A stretch of 64,000 bases of DNA. It comes from Candidatus Poribacteria bacterium (lineage in GTDB: Bacteria; Poribacteria; WGA-4E; WGA-3G). The position numbers and the translations under genes were made by a program. The stretch lies in assembly GCA_003635195.1 (NCBI GenBank), contig PYIY01000093.1:1-64000 (forward strand). The letters are read 5' to 3'. The notes under the pieces were generated by a model. The model ran no database searches. It saw nothing but the letters and a program-made list of their open reading frames with translations, and was not told the origin of the DNA. Shown one piece after another: positions 1-8,969 of this stretch (position 1 is the first letter of the stretch; each line of letters begins with the position of its first letter).

Positions 1-638
1 AAGAGTGGCAGGTCTCAACGGCAGCGTTCGCGCCTACAAGCAACCTGTTGGCATGCGGGGATAGTGAAGGCACACTGTATATCTGGAATGTGCAGCAACA
101 GCGCATACAACACGCGTTCAAAGCACATGATGGATGGATTAATTCAATGGCTTTTAGCCCCAATGGAAAACGACTTGTAAGCATTAGGAATACTGGCCCT
201 GTCGCGCGATTGTGGGAGGCAGAAAGTGGGCAACCGATTGAAACGTTTCCAGAAAGAATCAATGCGTTTGCCTTTTCACCTTGTAGCACTTTGATTGCCC
301 TCGGTAAAGGAAAGGAGATTCTCCTATGGGATATTGAGCGTTGTGAAACTGTCATGAGTATCCCTCAGCCAAAGGACAGTTGGTTCCCATTTGCGTTAGC
401 ATTTTCACCATGCGGTCGCTATTTGGCTTCCGGGGCGTGGTGGATACGCGGCTTTGGTATTAAGAAGTGTCCGGTGCGGTTGTGGGATGTTGAGAGTGGC
501 GAAAACATTGCCGCCTTCCGGGGGCACCCTACCGATATCCAGTGTCTCGCCTTCTCTCCTGATGGCACGATTTTGGCGAGTGGTGGGTATGGCGGTACCA
601 TCATGCTTTGGGATGTGAAACCCTATACAAATGGTTAG
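1..638 (+). CDS. WD40 repeat protein, 5' end outside the window
   Basis: The reading frame is open to the left edge, because in-frame codons upstream of the first possible start already read as a WD-type repeat, so this is the C-terminal part of a longer gene. About five WD40 blades are visible, each with the pattern AFSP-(D/C)G...LASG...(L/R)LWD. WD40 propellers are protein-interaction platforms; no catalytic domain is visible. The last 50 residues closely match the end of the next gene, so the two are tandem paralogues. A short gap with AAGGAG separates the stop from the next start. Partner and function cannot be told from sequence. Confidence 0.85.
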   Translation, partial: EWQVSTAAFAPTSNLLACGDSEGTLYIWNVQQQRIQHAFKAHDGWINSMAFSPNGKRLVSIRNTGPVARLWEAESGQPIETFPERINAFAFSPCSTLIALGKGKEILLWDIERCETVMSIPQPKDSWFPFALAFSPCGRYLASGAWWIRGFGIKKCPVRLWDVESGENIAAFRGHPTDIQCLAFSPDGTILASGGYGGTIMLWDVKPYTNG

Positions 639-708
639 AAACTCAAGGTGCGTATGTGCAATTTCCAAACTAAAACCGACTATTTTTAAATATAATCAAG
701 GAGTAAAT

Positions 709-2817
709 ATGAAACAAAACAGAAGACCGGCACCATTCAATGTCGTGCCGGGTGACACCGCAGGAATTACATGGGCATTACCAGAAGGCGCGATCGCCCG
801 ACTTGGGAAAGGAATTGCATTGTCCAGTGGGGGGCCGAAACTGGGACTCCCCCCCGGCGGCGTGTATTTCGCCGTCCAAACCGGTATAGGTCTCTGGTGG
901 TATGAAATCTCGTCAAAGTCCCCTATAGCATTGTGGGAAACAGAACGGGGAATGATCTCTGCTACCGATTTTTCGCAAGATGGCGAGTGGATCGCTATCG
1001 CCAATTATGATGGTGTTATTAAGGTGGTAGACATTCAGAGTGGTGAGTGCCTCGCGCAGATGAAGCGGACGGAAGAACATAATGTCTATTGGCACATTAA
1101 CTTTTCTCCGGATCGTAAGTGGATCGCCACCGCGAATTTTAAAGGCATCGTTGAGGTGTTAGACGTCCATCGCGGGGTGTGCCTCACAGAGATGGATCGA
1201 GGTGAGCGTGAAGTTAAATCAGCTGATATTTCCCAACTTGAATTTTCGCCTAACGGACAGTACATCGCTGCTGTTGGAGATAACAATAAAGTTTATTCAG
1301 TCCACGATGATCGAGTTGTTAACCCTGATACAGAAGGCATGCAAACCCACATTTGGGATCCAGCAACGGGTGTGCCAATTGTCAAGTTCGCAGGTAGTAG
1401 ATTTACGTTCTCGCCAGACAGTCGCCTGCTGGCGGGCGCGACTCCCGATAAATCCTCCAATGATGACGATCGCGTTGACCGATGGATCTCAGTGTGGGAT
1501 ATAGCGAAGGGGGAACGCATTGCTCACTTCAGAGCGCATAGCGACTGGGTAGACGCTATGACCTTTTCGCCTTGCAGTAATTTCCTCACATCAAGTAGTA
1601 GAGATAAAAGCCTACGCGTGTGGGGCGTGGCAAAGGGTGTGCAAAAAGGGGTTTATGAAAACTTTGGAACGTCTCGGACAGTGCCATTTTATTCGACAAA
1701 AGGTGAGTTGTCCGCGATTGTTGATGGGCAAGACACCATTGAAGTCTGGAATATGGAACGCCGTGAAAAAATAGAGATTCCAGAGCTACATCCGAGGAGT
1801 ATTGATGCCGCATGGTTCAGAAAGTTCCCGCAGGTGGCTCTTGCTGACATGTGTACCAACACTACACAGAACAAAAAGCGTCAGCCTGGTAACATACATA
1901 CATTCTCAACACTTCGTGAATTTGCTTGTTTTCCAGATCCGGTTATGTTTTTACCGGATGGCAAGACACTGGCAACAAGAGGGTATCGTAACGGTATTGT
2001 GTTATGGCATGTTGAAAGTAAACAGGTTCGGGAAACGTTATTGGAAGATCAGCGTATTACCTCTTTTACTGTGTTGCCCTCTGGGAATATGCTGGCTGCC
2101 CATAGTCAAGACAACACCATCAAAGTTTGGGATGCTGGGAAACCTGATGCCCCGATTGCAGAATTCACTGAAACCGATCCGGTCCGATTGATATGGAATA
2201 TAGCGTTTGCACCGACAGGTGATCTACTTGCAGTTGGAAGTAGGGAAGGCGCAATCCATTTATGGGATTTCATACGTCAGGAAAGGTTGAAACCGCTCAC
2301 AGGACACACCGATCACATCTGGTCAGTGACCTTCTCACCAGATGGCAAAAGACTGGCAACTGGTTCAAGCGATGACACTAATCGTCTGTGGGATGTTGCA
2401 TCGGGCGAAGAGATTGCGGAATTCCCTTTAGATAAACCTCGCACACTTATGGAGATAGCATTTTCACCGTGTGGCAACTTGATCGCTGGTGGGCTGTTCG
2501 GCGAACTCCGCGTGTGGTGTGCGGAAAGTCTAACAACGCTTTTTGCAATACCACAGTCAGAAACACAGAAGCCGTATGCCTTGGCGTTTTCGCCGTGCGG
2601 TAAGTATCTGGCATCGGGCACTTGGTGGGAGAAAGGCATGGAAAAGATGGCAATTCGGTTATGGGATGTGACAAGTGGTGAAAATATTGCGACGCTCTGG
2701 GGACATCCAACTGATATTCAGTCGCTTGCATTTTCACCAGATGCGACACTTCTGGCGACTGGTAGTTTCGAGTGCACAACCCTCCTCTGGGATTTGAAAC
2801 CCTTTATAGGTTCGTAA
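709..2817 (+). CDS. WD40 repeat beta-propeller protein
   Basis: This is a 702-residue protein made almost entirely of WD40 blades, at least ten (for example FSPDGKRLATGSSDD, LWDVASGE), probably two propellers. I chose the ATG at 709 because AAGGAG lies five bases upstream; a longer frame from 631 would overlap the previous gene and adds 26 non-repeat residues. No signal peptide or enzymatic domain is seen, so a cytoplasmic scaffold role is the family expectation. The C-terminus is nearly the same as that of the upstream gene, indicating tandem duplication. Confidence 0.9.
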   Translation: MKQNRRPAPFNVVPGDTAGITWALPEGAIARLGKGIALSSGGPKLGLPPGGVYFAVQTGIGLWWYEISSKSPIALWETERGMISATDFSQDGEWIAIANYDGVIKVVDIQSGECLAQMKRTEEHNVYWHINFSPDRKWIATANFKGIVEVLDVHRGVCLTEMDRGEREVKSADISQLEFSPNGQYIAAVGDNNKVYSVHDDRVVNPDTEGMQTHIWDPATGVPIVKFAGSRFTFSPDSRLLAGATPDKSSNDDDRVDRWISVWDIAKGERIAHFRAHSDWVDAMTFSPCSNFLTSSSRDKSLRVWGVAKGVQKGVYENFGTSRTVPFYSTKGELSAIVDGQDTIEVWNMERREKIEIPELHPRSIDAAWFRKFPQVALADMCTNTTQNKKRQPGNIHTFSTLREFACFPDPVMFLPDGKTLATRGYRNGIVLWHVESKQVRETLLEDQRITSFTVLPSGNMLAAHSQDNTIKVWDAGKPDAPIAEFTETDPVRLIWNIAFAPTGDLLAVGSREGAIHLWDFIRQERLKPLTGHTDHIWSVTFSPDGKRLATGSSDDTNRLWDVASGEEIAEFPLDKPRTLMEIAFSPCGNLIAGGLFGELRVWCAESLTTLFAIPQSETQKPYALAFSPCGKYLASGTWWEKGMEKMAIRLWDVTSGENIATLWGHPTDIQSLAFSPDATLLATGSFECTTLLWDLKPFIGS

Positions 2818-2881
2818 GATCTACTAACGTGCGTTGAAAATAAGACTATTAAACTGCTAACCGTCTCTCACAAAAAATATA

Positions 2882-2911
2882 TTGACAGCATTTTCTCCTG
2901 CAGTGTATGAT
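2882..2911 (+). promoter_or_regulatory. Sigma70-type promoter for gnd
   Basis: TTGACA (2882-2887) and TATGAT (2906-2911) are separated by 18 bp, and a start codon with AGGAGG follows within 40 bases. The position, just after the WD40 gene, fits a promoter for the 6-phosphogluconate dehydrogenase gene. Confidence 0.7.
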
Positions 2912-2946
2912 ATGCAAAACAGACGCTACCATAGGAGGAAATAGAT

Positions 2947-4410
2947 TTGGCGGCAGATATTGGACTCATCGGATTAGCAGTGATGGGCGAGAACCTCGCA
3001 CTGAACATGGAAAGCAAAGGGTTTGAGGTGGCGGTCTTTAACCGGACTGTCTCACGGGTAGACGCTTTCATGGAACGTGCTGCGAAGGGTAAAAATATCA
3101 CTGGGGCACATTCTATACCAGAGTTAATTGAAAAACTTGATACCCCTCGAAAAATTATCTTGATGGTGAAAGCAGGGGAACCGGTCGATGCGTTTATTGA
3201 GTTATTAGTTCCGCATCTCTCAAAAGGCGATTTGATTATCGACGGCGGGAACTCTAATTTCAACGACACCGTCCGCCGACATGCAGAGTTGGCTGAACAG
3301 GATATTCTGTTTATCGGCACGGGTATCTCCGGCGGTGAAGAAGGCGCGCTCAAAGGACCGGCGATGATGCCAGGGGGTTCAACCGAGGCATACGCGCTCG
3401 TGGAGCCGATCTTTACGAAGATTGCGGCACAGGTGGATGGCACGCCCTGCTGCTCCTACATCGGCCCTGATGGTGCGGGGCATTACGTCAAGATGGTGCA
3501 TAACGGCATCGAATATGGCGACATGCAACTGATATGCGAGGCCTATTCGCTGATGAAAAGCATCTTGGGAATGAACGCCGACGAGATGCACGAGGTCTTT
3601 AGTGAATGGAATAGTGGGGAACTCAACTCTTACCTTATTGAAATCACAGCTGACATCTTCACACAACTCGATAGCAGCGGCACACCTTTCGTGGATGTTG
3701 TGTTGGATCAAGCAGGACAAAAAGGGACTGGTAAGTGGACAAGCATTTCTGCACTGGATCTCGGTATCTCCGCACCGACGATCGCTGAGGCGGTTTTTGC
3801 ACGTTGTATCTCCGCTGTCAAGAGTGAACGTGTTGCGGCAGAACAGGTTATTCAAGGCCCTGTCGGTACATTCCAAGGCGACCGAGATGAAGCATTGAAG
3901 GCGATTCATGACGCACTTTACGCCGCGAAAATCTGCTCTTATGCCCAAGGTTTCGCTTTAATGCGGGAAGCCAGCGAAGAATTCGGGTGGAACTTGGACC
4001 TCGGCAAGATTAGTCTCGGTTGGCGTGGCGGATGTATCATCCGCGCAAAATTCCTGCATCGGATTGCTGAGGCGTTTGAGCGAAATTCTGAACTCCCGAA
4101 TCTATTGCTCGATTCCTATTTCCGGGGTGTCATTGAAGCAGCACAACCGAACTGGCGGAACGTCATCGGTACCGCTACGCAACTCGGTGTCCCGATTCCG
4201 GCATTCAGTTCTGCTTTAGCCTATTTCGATAGCTACCGCAGCGGCAGACTCTCCGCGAATCTCATCCAAGCGATGCGCGACTACTTCGGCGCACACACCT
4301 ATCACAAGCTCGATACAGACGGGAACACGGTTCTCGGAAAAGACGGCGAGCCGACGGTCTTCCACACCGAATGGATGCTCGAAGGTCGTCCAGAAGTCGT
4401 TGTGGAATAA
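2947..4410 (+). CDS. gnd: 6-phosphogluconate dehydrogenase, decarboxylating
   Basis: The enzyme oxidises and decarboxylates 6-phosphogluconate to ribulose 5-phosphate with NADP in the oxidative pentose phosphate pathway. The 487-residue length is typical of the long family form. The N-terminal Rossmann motif GLAVMGENLALN, the substrate loop GTGISGGEEGALKGPAMMPGG near residue 128 and the catalytic stretch KMVHNGIEYGDMQ near residue 183 are all present. The start is a TTG with AGGAGG eight bases upstream. A HAD phosphatase and a hydroxyacid dehydrogenase follow on the same strand. Confidence 0.97.
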   Translation: MAADIGLIGLAVMGENLALNMESKGFEVAVFNRTVSRVDAFMERAAKGKNITGAHSIPELIEKLDTPRKIILMVKAGEPVDAFIELLVPHLSKGDLIIDGGNSNFNDTVRRHAELAEQDILFIGTGISGGEEGALKGPAMMPGGSTEAYALVEPIFTKIAAQVDGTPCCSYIGPDGAGHYVKMVHNGIEYGDMQLICEAYSLMKSILGMNADEMHEVFSEWNSGELNSYLIEITADIFTQLDSSGTPFVDVVLDQAGQKGTGKWTSISALDLGISAPTIAEAVFARCISAVKSERVAAEQVIQGPVGTFQGDRDEALKAIHDALYAAKICSYAQGFALMREASEEFGWNLDLGKISLGWRGGCIIRAKFLHRIAEAFERNSELPNLLLDSYFRGVIEAAQPNWRNVIGTATQLGVPIPAFSSALAYFDSYRSGRLSANLIQAMRDYFGAHTYHKLDTDGNTVLGKDGEPTVFHTEWMLEGRPEVVVE

Positions 4411-4420
4411 AAAAGTAGCA

Positions 4421-4465
4421 GGCACGCTCCGCCGTGCCGTAGCCCAAGGCACGAAGCGTTTTTTT
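4421..4465 (+). terminator. GC-rich hairpins plus T-run after gnd
   Basis: Three alternating arms, GGCACG (4421), CGTGCC (4433) and GGCACG (4448), can form either of two mutually exclusive hairpins. The second is followed after five bases by seven Ts (4459-4465). It could act as a terminator or attenuator between gnd and the HAD gene. The first arm is also part of a dispersed word, AGGCACGCTCCG, seen again near 56945. Confidence 0.5.
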
Positions 4466-4478
4466 GAAAGGAAAATAC

Positions 4479-5375
4479 ATGACTCAAGGACCCCAACAAG
4501 CCCTTTACGATTTCAAACCGCAGCACGAGTTTTTCGTCGGAATTGACTCGGACGGTTGTGTTTTCAACAGCATGGAGGTCAAACACAACGACTGCTTCAG
4601 CGTGAACCTTGTCAAGCATTTCGGCTTGGCATCCATCTCACGACAGGTACATCAGGCATGGGATTTCGTCAATCTCTACTCAAAGACGCGCGGCACGAAT
4701 CGGTTTAAAGCGATCCTGCTGGTGTGCGATTTCTTACGAGAGATGCCGCTCGTACAGAAGATGGGTGTCTCGGTCCCTGAACTTCCTCATCTACGTGAAT
4801 GGTCGGAAACGGAAACGAAACTCGGTAATCCTGCACTACAGACCGCGATTGACAACGCCACCGGCGAAAGACTCGACGAACTGAACCAAGTGATGGCGTG
4901 GAGTCTCGGTGTGAACGAAAGCGTCGCAGAGATTGTTTATAACCTCCCTCCGTTCCCCGGCGTGCGTGAAACGCTGCAGCGCCTTCAAGGCAAAGCGGAT
5001 GTCATTGTCGTCTCCGCTACGCCGGACGAAGCACTCCAACGCGAATGGGATGAACACGAAATTGATACCTATGTCGCGCTGATCGCCGGTCAAGAGATGG
5101 GTACAAAAACGGAGCATCTCACAATAACGACAACAGATAGGTATCCCGAAAACCATGTCTTGATGCTCGGTGATTCTCCCGGTGACCTGAAAGCGGCACG
5201 GGACGTAGGCGCGTTGTTCTTCCCCGTCAATCCGGGTTCCGAGGACACATCGTGGCAACTCTTCCTCGACGAAGCGATGGGAAAATTCTTCAACGGCCAA
5301 TACGCCGGTGCTTATGAGGACGCGTTGATTGACCAGTTTCAGGAATTGTTGCCAGAAATCCCGCCATGGCAATAA
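4479..5375 (+). CDS. HAD-superfamily phosphatase
   Basis: This 298-residue protein has the haloacid dehalogenase signature. The nucleophile and acid/base aspartates are in GIDSDGCVF near residues 18-26, the motif II serine is in VVVSATPDEA, and motif III is MLGDSPGDLKAA near residue 230. These enzymes usually hydrolyse phosphate esters with Mg2+ in the cytoplasm. I chose the ATG at 4479, preceded by GAAAGGAAA, over an upstream TTG. A large insert between motifs I and II suggests a C1-type helical cap. The substrate is unknown; the setting next to gnd and a hydroxyacid dehydrogenase suggests a sugar phosphate. Confidence 0.85.
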   Translation: MTQGPQQALYDFKPQHEFFVGIDSDGCVFNSMEVKHNDCFSVNLVKHFGLASISRQVHQAWDFVNLYSKTRGTNRFKAILLVCDFLREMPLVQKMGVSVPELPHLREWSETETKLGNPALQTAIDNATGERLDELNQVMAWSLGVNESVAEIVYNLPPFPGVRETLQRLQGKADVIVVSATPDEALQREWDEHEIDTYVALIAGQEMGTKTEHLTITTTDRYPENHVLMLGDSPGDLKAARDVGALFFPVNPGSEDTSWQLFLDEAMGKFFNGQYAGAYEDALIDQFQELLPEIPPWQ

Positions 5376-5383
5376 AAAAAAAA

Positions 5384-5460
5384 TGGAAGGATGGAAGCAA
5401 GAAGGGAAGGTTGGAAGACGAACTCTTCCATTCTTCTACCCCTCCATCTTTCCACCCTTC
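5384..5460 (+). repeat. GGAAG/CTTCC purine-rich inverted repeat
   Basis: Repeated GGAAG words (ATGGAAGGATGGAAG and variants) are followed by the complementary CTTCC words, giving an imperfect long hairpin between two genes. The same word family recurs at 12627-12681 and 14111-14180, and a half copy is near 16990. Confidence 0.7.
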
Positions 5461-5493
5461 TAATTACCTATATTACATTACGGAAGGAAATCT

Positions 5494-6444
5494 ATGAAAA
5501 TTCTACTTCAAGGACGTATTGAAGGTGAACTCCTCGAGAGATTGGAAAGCATCATCGGTGATGAACACACCTTTGTAACCCCAAGCTCACGCGAGGAACT
5601 GATTGAAGAAGGCAAAGATGCCGACATCTTCTACGGCTACTGCAGCGAGGATATCTTCCCCCACCTACCGAATCTCAAATGGATCCAATCCACCAGCGCA
5701 GGTATGGATCGGCACATGTATCCCGCGCTCCGTGAGAGTGATGTTCTTCTGACAAACGCTGCAGGCTTATATGGCACACATGTTGCGGATCAAGCATTCG
5801 CACTCTTGCTGGGCTTGGCGCGTGGTATCCACGAATCCGTTCGGAATCAGGACAAACACCAATGGGGCGGTGCAAGGACAATGCCGATGATCGAGATTGA
5901 TGGGTTCAAGATCGGTATCGTTGGGATGGGTGGCATCGGGATGCAGATGGCGAAACGCGCAAAAGGATTCGATATGTACGTTATCGGTGTCGATGCCTAT
6001 CGCACCGATAAACCGGATAACGTTGATGAATTGGTGCCGATGGATCAACTCTCAAATGTAATGAGCCAAGTGGATGTGGTAATGATTGCGTGTCCGTTGA
6101 CGGAAGAAACACGGGGTCTTATCAATAAGGATAATCTATCTGTGATGCAGCCGACGGCGTTTTTTATTAACATTGCCCGCGGTCCGATTGTCAACGAGCC
6201 GGATCTGATTGAGATTCTGCAAGCCGGTAAAATCGCTGCGGCTGGCTTAGATGTAACTGAGATCGAGCCACTCTCTGCAGACAGCCCGTTGTGGGATTTT
6301 CACAATGTTATCATTTCGCCGCATTCTGCAGGTGGTTCACAGCACCGCCCCCGCCGTATCACTGAATTCTTCTTGGATAATTTGGAACGGTATCTGAAGG
6401 GTGAAGAACTCAAGAACATTGTGAATAAGCAACTTGGTTTTTAG
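5494..6444 (+). CDS. D-2-hydroxyacid dehydrogenase family protein
   Basis: The 316-residue NAD(P)-dependent oxidoreductase reduces 2-keto acids to D-2-hydroxyacids or the reverse. The Rossmann glycine motif GMGGIGMQMAKRAKGF is near residue 148. The catalytic arginine lies in FINIARGPIV, the glutamate in DVTEIEPLS, and the histidine in ISPHSAGGS. The family motif ADQAFALLLGLARG is also present. AAGGAAA precedes the ATG. The substrate cannot be fixed from sequence; a glyoxylate/hydroxypyruvate reductase role is possible. Confidence 0.9.
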   Translation: MKILLQGRIEGELLERLESIIGDEHTFVTPSSREELIEEGKDADIFYGYCSEDIFPHLPNLKWIQSTSAGMDRHMYPALRESDVLLTNAAGLYGTHVADQAFALLLGLARGIHESVRNQDKHQWGGARTMPMIEIDGFKIGIVGMGGIGMQMAKRAKGFDMYVIGVDAYRTDKPDNVDELVPMDQLSNVMSQVDVVMIACPLTEETRGLINKDNLSVMQPTAFFINIARGPIVNEPDLIEILQAGKIAAAGLDVTEIEPLSADSPLWDFHNVIISPHSAGGSQHRPRRITEFFLDNLERYLKGEELKNIVNKQLGF

Positions 6445-6467
6445 CAGAAACACCTATTTTTTCAGTG

Positions 6468-6500
6468 CCTTGATCTTGAGATTGAGGTCCTGCTTTTTTT
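6468..6500 (+). terminator. Probable rho-independent terminator
   Basis: CCTTGATC and GATTGAGG form an eight-pair stem with two wobbles around a TTGA loop, followed by TCCTGC and seven Ts. It lies just after the hydroxyacid dehydrogenase stop and before the HicB-like gene. Confidence 0.5.
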
Positions 6501-6504
6501 AGTC

Positions 6505-6720
6505 ATGATCGAATACAAAGGTTACATCGGAGTTGTTGATTTTGATCCAGAAATAGACCTGTTTCATGGAACAGTGATTAATACACAAGACGTAATCATG
6601 TTCTACGGTGCCTCTGTGACCGAACTGCGGGAGGAGATGCAAAAGTCACTTGAGGTCTACTTCGAGGTTTGTGAAGAACAAGGAAAAATGCCAGACAAAC
6701 CACAAGGAAAACGGACATGA
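6505..6720 (+). CDS. HicB-like small protein
   Basis: The 71-residue protein reads MIEYKGYIGVVDFDPEIDLFHGTV... followed by a helix with EEMQKSLEVYFEVCEEQG. This matches the partial RNase-H-like fold of HicB-type proteins. HicB usually neutralises the HicA mRNase, but no HicA gene is adjacent. Its stop codon overlaps the next start as ATGA, so it is translationally coupled to the AAA/nuclease protein, which may be its real partner. No clear Shine-Dalgarno precedes the ATG; a T-run lies directly upstream. Confidence 0.75.
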   Translation: MIEYKGYIGVVDFDPEIDLFHGTVINTQDVIMFYGASVTELREEMQKSLEVYFEVCEEQGKMPDKPQGKRT

Positions 6721-8324
6721 AAAGGTTCGGTACGCAGGGACCTGTGAACCCTGAACAGCACTATATTGTCGCTCGCACTGAGGAACTCACAGAGTTCATC
6801 AAGCGCGTCAAAGAGGGACGCTACATCGTCATCTTCGCGCCACGGCAGACGGGAAAGACGACTTTCTTTCAACGCGCCGTTGCAGTACTCACTGCTGAAG
6901 ACCTAACCTATTTTCCTATTCAACTGAATTTTGAAATATACGTAGATTGTGACCGTTCCGAATTTTACGAATCTCTCACCAAACAGATTAGTAAGGAAAT
7001 CGAACGCGTTTTCCAAAAGCGCGGAGAGGCACTCAGTGAAGCACTAAAACATTTTCTCAACGATGCCCAGATAACCAACCACTTGTCAATGATGGAATTC
7101 TTTGGACAGGTTCAGCATCTCCTGAAGGATGGGGAAAACTGGCAGAAAGTTGTCCTCATTATTGACGAGTTTGATGGCATCCCGACATCTGCCCTGAAAG
7201 GTTTTCTGCACGCGTTCCGACATACTTACGTCACTGACACCACGCTTCAATGTCCTCACAGCCTTGGCATTGTTGGTGTCAAAAGTATCGCACAACTTGA
7301 CTATGATCGCTCTGTCTCCCCGTTCAATATCCATGACGATTTTGCTTTGCCCAATTTTACACTCGCTCAGGTGCAAGAACTGTTTGGGCAATATACCGAT
7401 GAGGTCGGACAGGCTTTCGACCCAGAAGTGATTGAATCTATTCACAAACAGACAGGCGGACAACCCTTCCTTGTTAACCGATTCGCGCAGATACTCACAG
7501 AAGAGATGGACATTCCGAAAACCGAAGCACTCACAATGACGCATTTTTCAGAGGCACACGAACAACTCTTGGGGGAAAATAACACCAACCTAACACATTT
7601 GACAACCAATATCCGTCGAAATCCTCGCTTTGAAAGTCTTTTGATGCGAATCATGCTGTATGAGGAAGGGGTGCCTTTCAGTCTACGCAATGACCTTATC
7701 AATGAACTCGCAACGTACGGAGTCCTCGCAAAAAGCACTGATAGAATGTGTAAAATTGCCAATCCAATTTATTTACATTGCATTCTACAAGCATTCAAAC
7801 CAATAGTCAACGGATTGGAACGCGACTACTTCCCCGAAGATACCGATGGATTTCAGTACCTCACCGATACCGGACAGATTCAGATGGAACGACTCTTGGA
7901 TAACTTCGGAGACTTTATTGCCCGCGCAGGGTTCAGAATCTTACAAGTCCCCGAAACCCCTCAAGAGTTCATCGGACAGCACCTGCTCTTTGCTTATCTC
8001 GACCAGTTTGTTACCAGCGTGAACGGGGCAATGTATATGGAAGTGCCAACCGGACGCGGCAGGATGGATCTGATCATTCTTCACAACCAGAGAAAATATG
8101 TCGTTGAAACAAAAATATGGAGAAGTGAACGGTCCTATTCCCAAGGAAAGCAACAACTCGCAGCGTATCTATCAACAGAAGGCGTAACAGACGGTTACTA
8201 CGTTGTATTCGATCACCGAGAGGTGCCAAAACCGCGCACTGAGACAGAGACGATAAATGGATTGACAATTCGGAGTTACGTCATTCCCGTGGTGCAAGAG
8301 CGTCCTTCAAATGAATTGACTTGA
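6717..8324 (+). CDS. AAA-like ATPase with C-terminal PD-(D/E)XK nuclease domain
   Basis: The 535-residue protein has an N-terminal STAND/AAA-like ATPase: Walker A APRQTGKTT at residues 41-49, Walker B VVLIIDEFDG near 145, and a downstream GGQPFLVNRFAQ helix typical of AAA-like families. The C-terminal part near 440-500 reads GRGRMDLIILHNQRKYVVETKIWR, a PD-(D/E)XK arrangement with D, E and K in place. The family is often found in mobile or defence contexts, but its activity is not known here. It overlaps the HicB-like gene by four bases. The catalytic assignment is from motif only. Confidence 0.85.
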   Translation: MKRFGTQGPVNPEQHYIVARTEELTEFIKRVKEGRYIVIFAPRQTGKTTFFQRAVAVLTAEDLTYFPIQLNFEIYVDCDRSEFYESLTKQISKEIERVFQKRGEALSEALKHFLNDAQITNHLSMMEFFGQVQHLLKDGENWQKVVLIIDEFDGIPTSALKGFLHAFRHTYVTDTTLQCPHSLGIVGVKSIAQLDYDRSVSPFNIHDDFALPNFTLAQVQELFGQYTDEVGQAFDPEVIESIHKQTGGQPFLVNRFAQILTEEMDIPKTEALTMTHFSEAHEQLLGENNTNLTHLTTNIRRNPRFESLLMRIMLYEEGVPFSLRNDLINELATYGVLAKSTDRMCKIANPIYLHCILQAFKPIVNGLERDYFPEDTDGFQYLTDTGQIQMERLLDNFGDFIARAGFRILQVPETPQEFIGQHLLFAYLDQFVTSVNGAMYMEVPTGRGRMDLIILHNQRKYVVETKIWRSERSYSQGKQQLAAYLSTEGVTDGYYVVFDHREVPKPRTETETINGLTIRSYVIPVVQERPSNELT

Positions 8325-8736
8325 TCAACCCACAACTTTTTATAGAAAGGAAATCTTTATAACAAACAGAAACCTCTACACACCCCGCATTTCCTCTCCC
8401 ATCCCTTCATAGTAAAATCCATAATTATTCATACCCACTGTAGTTGGCAAGGTTAGAAATGCAGATCGCATTTGGGGTTTTTCTTCAAGTGCGCTGCAAA
8501 ACCGCACCAGTAGTGAAGAAAGCACCAAATCCTACCCCGTCCACATATTGTTGGGCTTTGCTTTAATTCCCAAAGAAACATGGTGGCAAAAATTGCTGAA
8601 TACTATAATTTTTGCGCACTATCCTGCAAATTTTGCGTGTTTTAACAGAAAACGGGAACTTAAATCGCTATCTTATCTTCAATAATCGTATTTTTTGGAA
8701 CAAAAGTGAACGCCTCCTCCTATTACGACAAATCCA
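8325..8736. other. Non-coding stretch with imperfect inverted repeat
   Basis: No convincing long gene is seen. ATTTGGGGTTTTTCTTCA (from 8470) and TGAAGAAAGCACCAAAT (to 8530) form an imperfect long stem enclosing GCGCTGCAAAACCGCACC, which looks like an intergenic repeat. AAAGGAAA near 8345 has no gene behind it, so part of this region may be decayed coding sequence. Confidence 0.45.
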
Positions 8737-8907
8737 GTGCCGTCAGTGATTCAGCAACATCATGGCAAGAAATATCTGTCGGATTCCAGCGATTTTGCTA
8801 CAAATATTGCGTCCTTTAAGGGAATTGGCACCATATTTGCTTTGATTGCAGGGATGGTTTTAGTAATCATCACCATGAATGTATATGTCTTTCCAATAAT
8901 ATCTTAG
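8737..8907 (+). CDS. Possible small membrane peptide or gene remnant
   Basis: A frame starting at GTG reads 56 residues and ends in a hydrophobic helix, FALIAGMVLVIITMNVYVF, followed by PIIS and a stop. The composition (polar N-terminus, one membrane span at the C-terminus) is plausible for a small membrane protein encoded before the GTPase gene. No good ribosome site is seen, and the frame is open nine codons further upstream to a stop at 8707, so it may be the tail of a decayed gene. Confidence 0.25.
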   Translation: MPSVIQQHHGKKYLSDSSDFATNIASFKGIGTIFALIAGMVLVIITMNVYVFPIIS

Positions 8908-8969
8908 AGTAAAGGTGAGTTCGATAGAAAAAATTGGTTCATCATACATGTCCAAAAGGAGGAACAATC

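Noticed and set aside
8460..8535. Cloverleaf-like folding, possible tRNA or riboswitch.
   Set aside because: The long imperfect stem does not give tRNA arms, and no TTC or CCA-type features were found.
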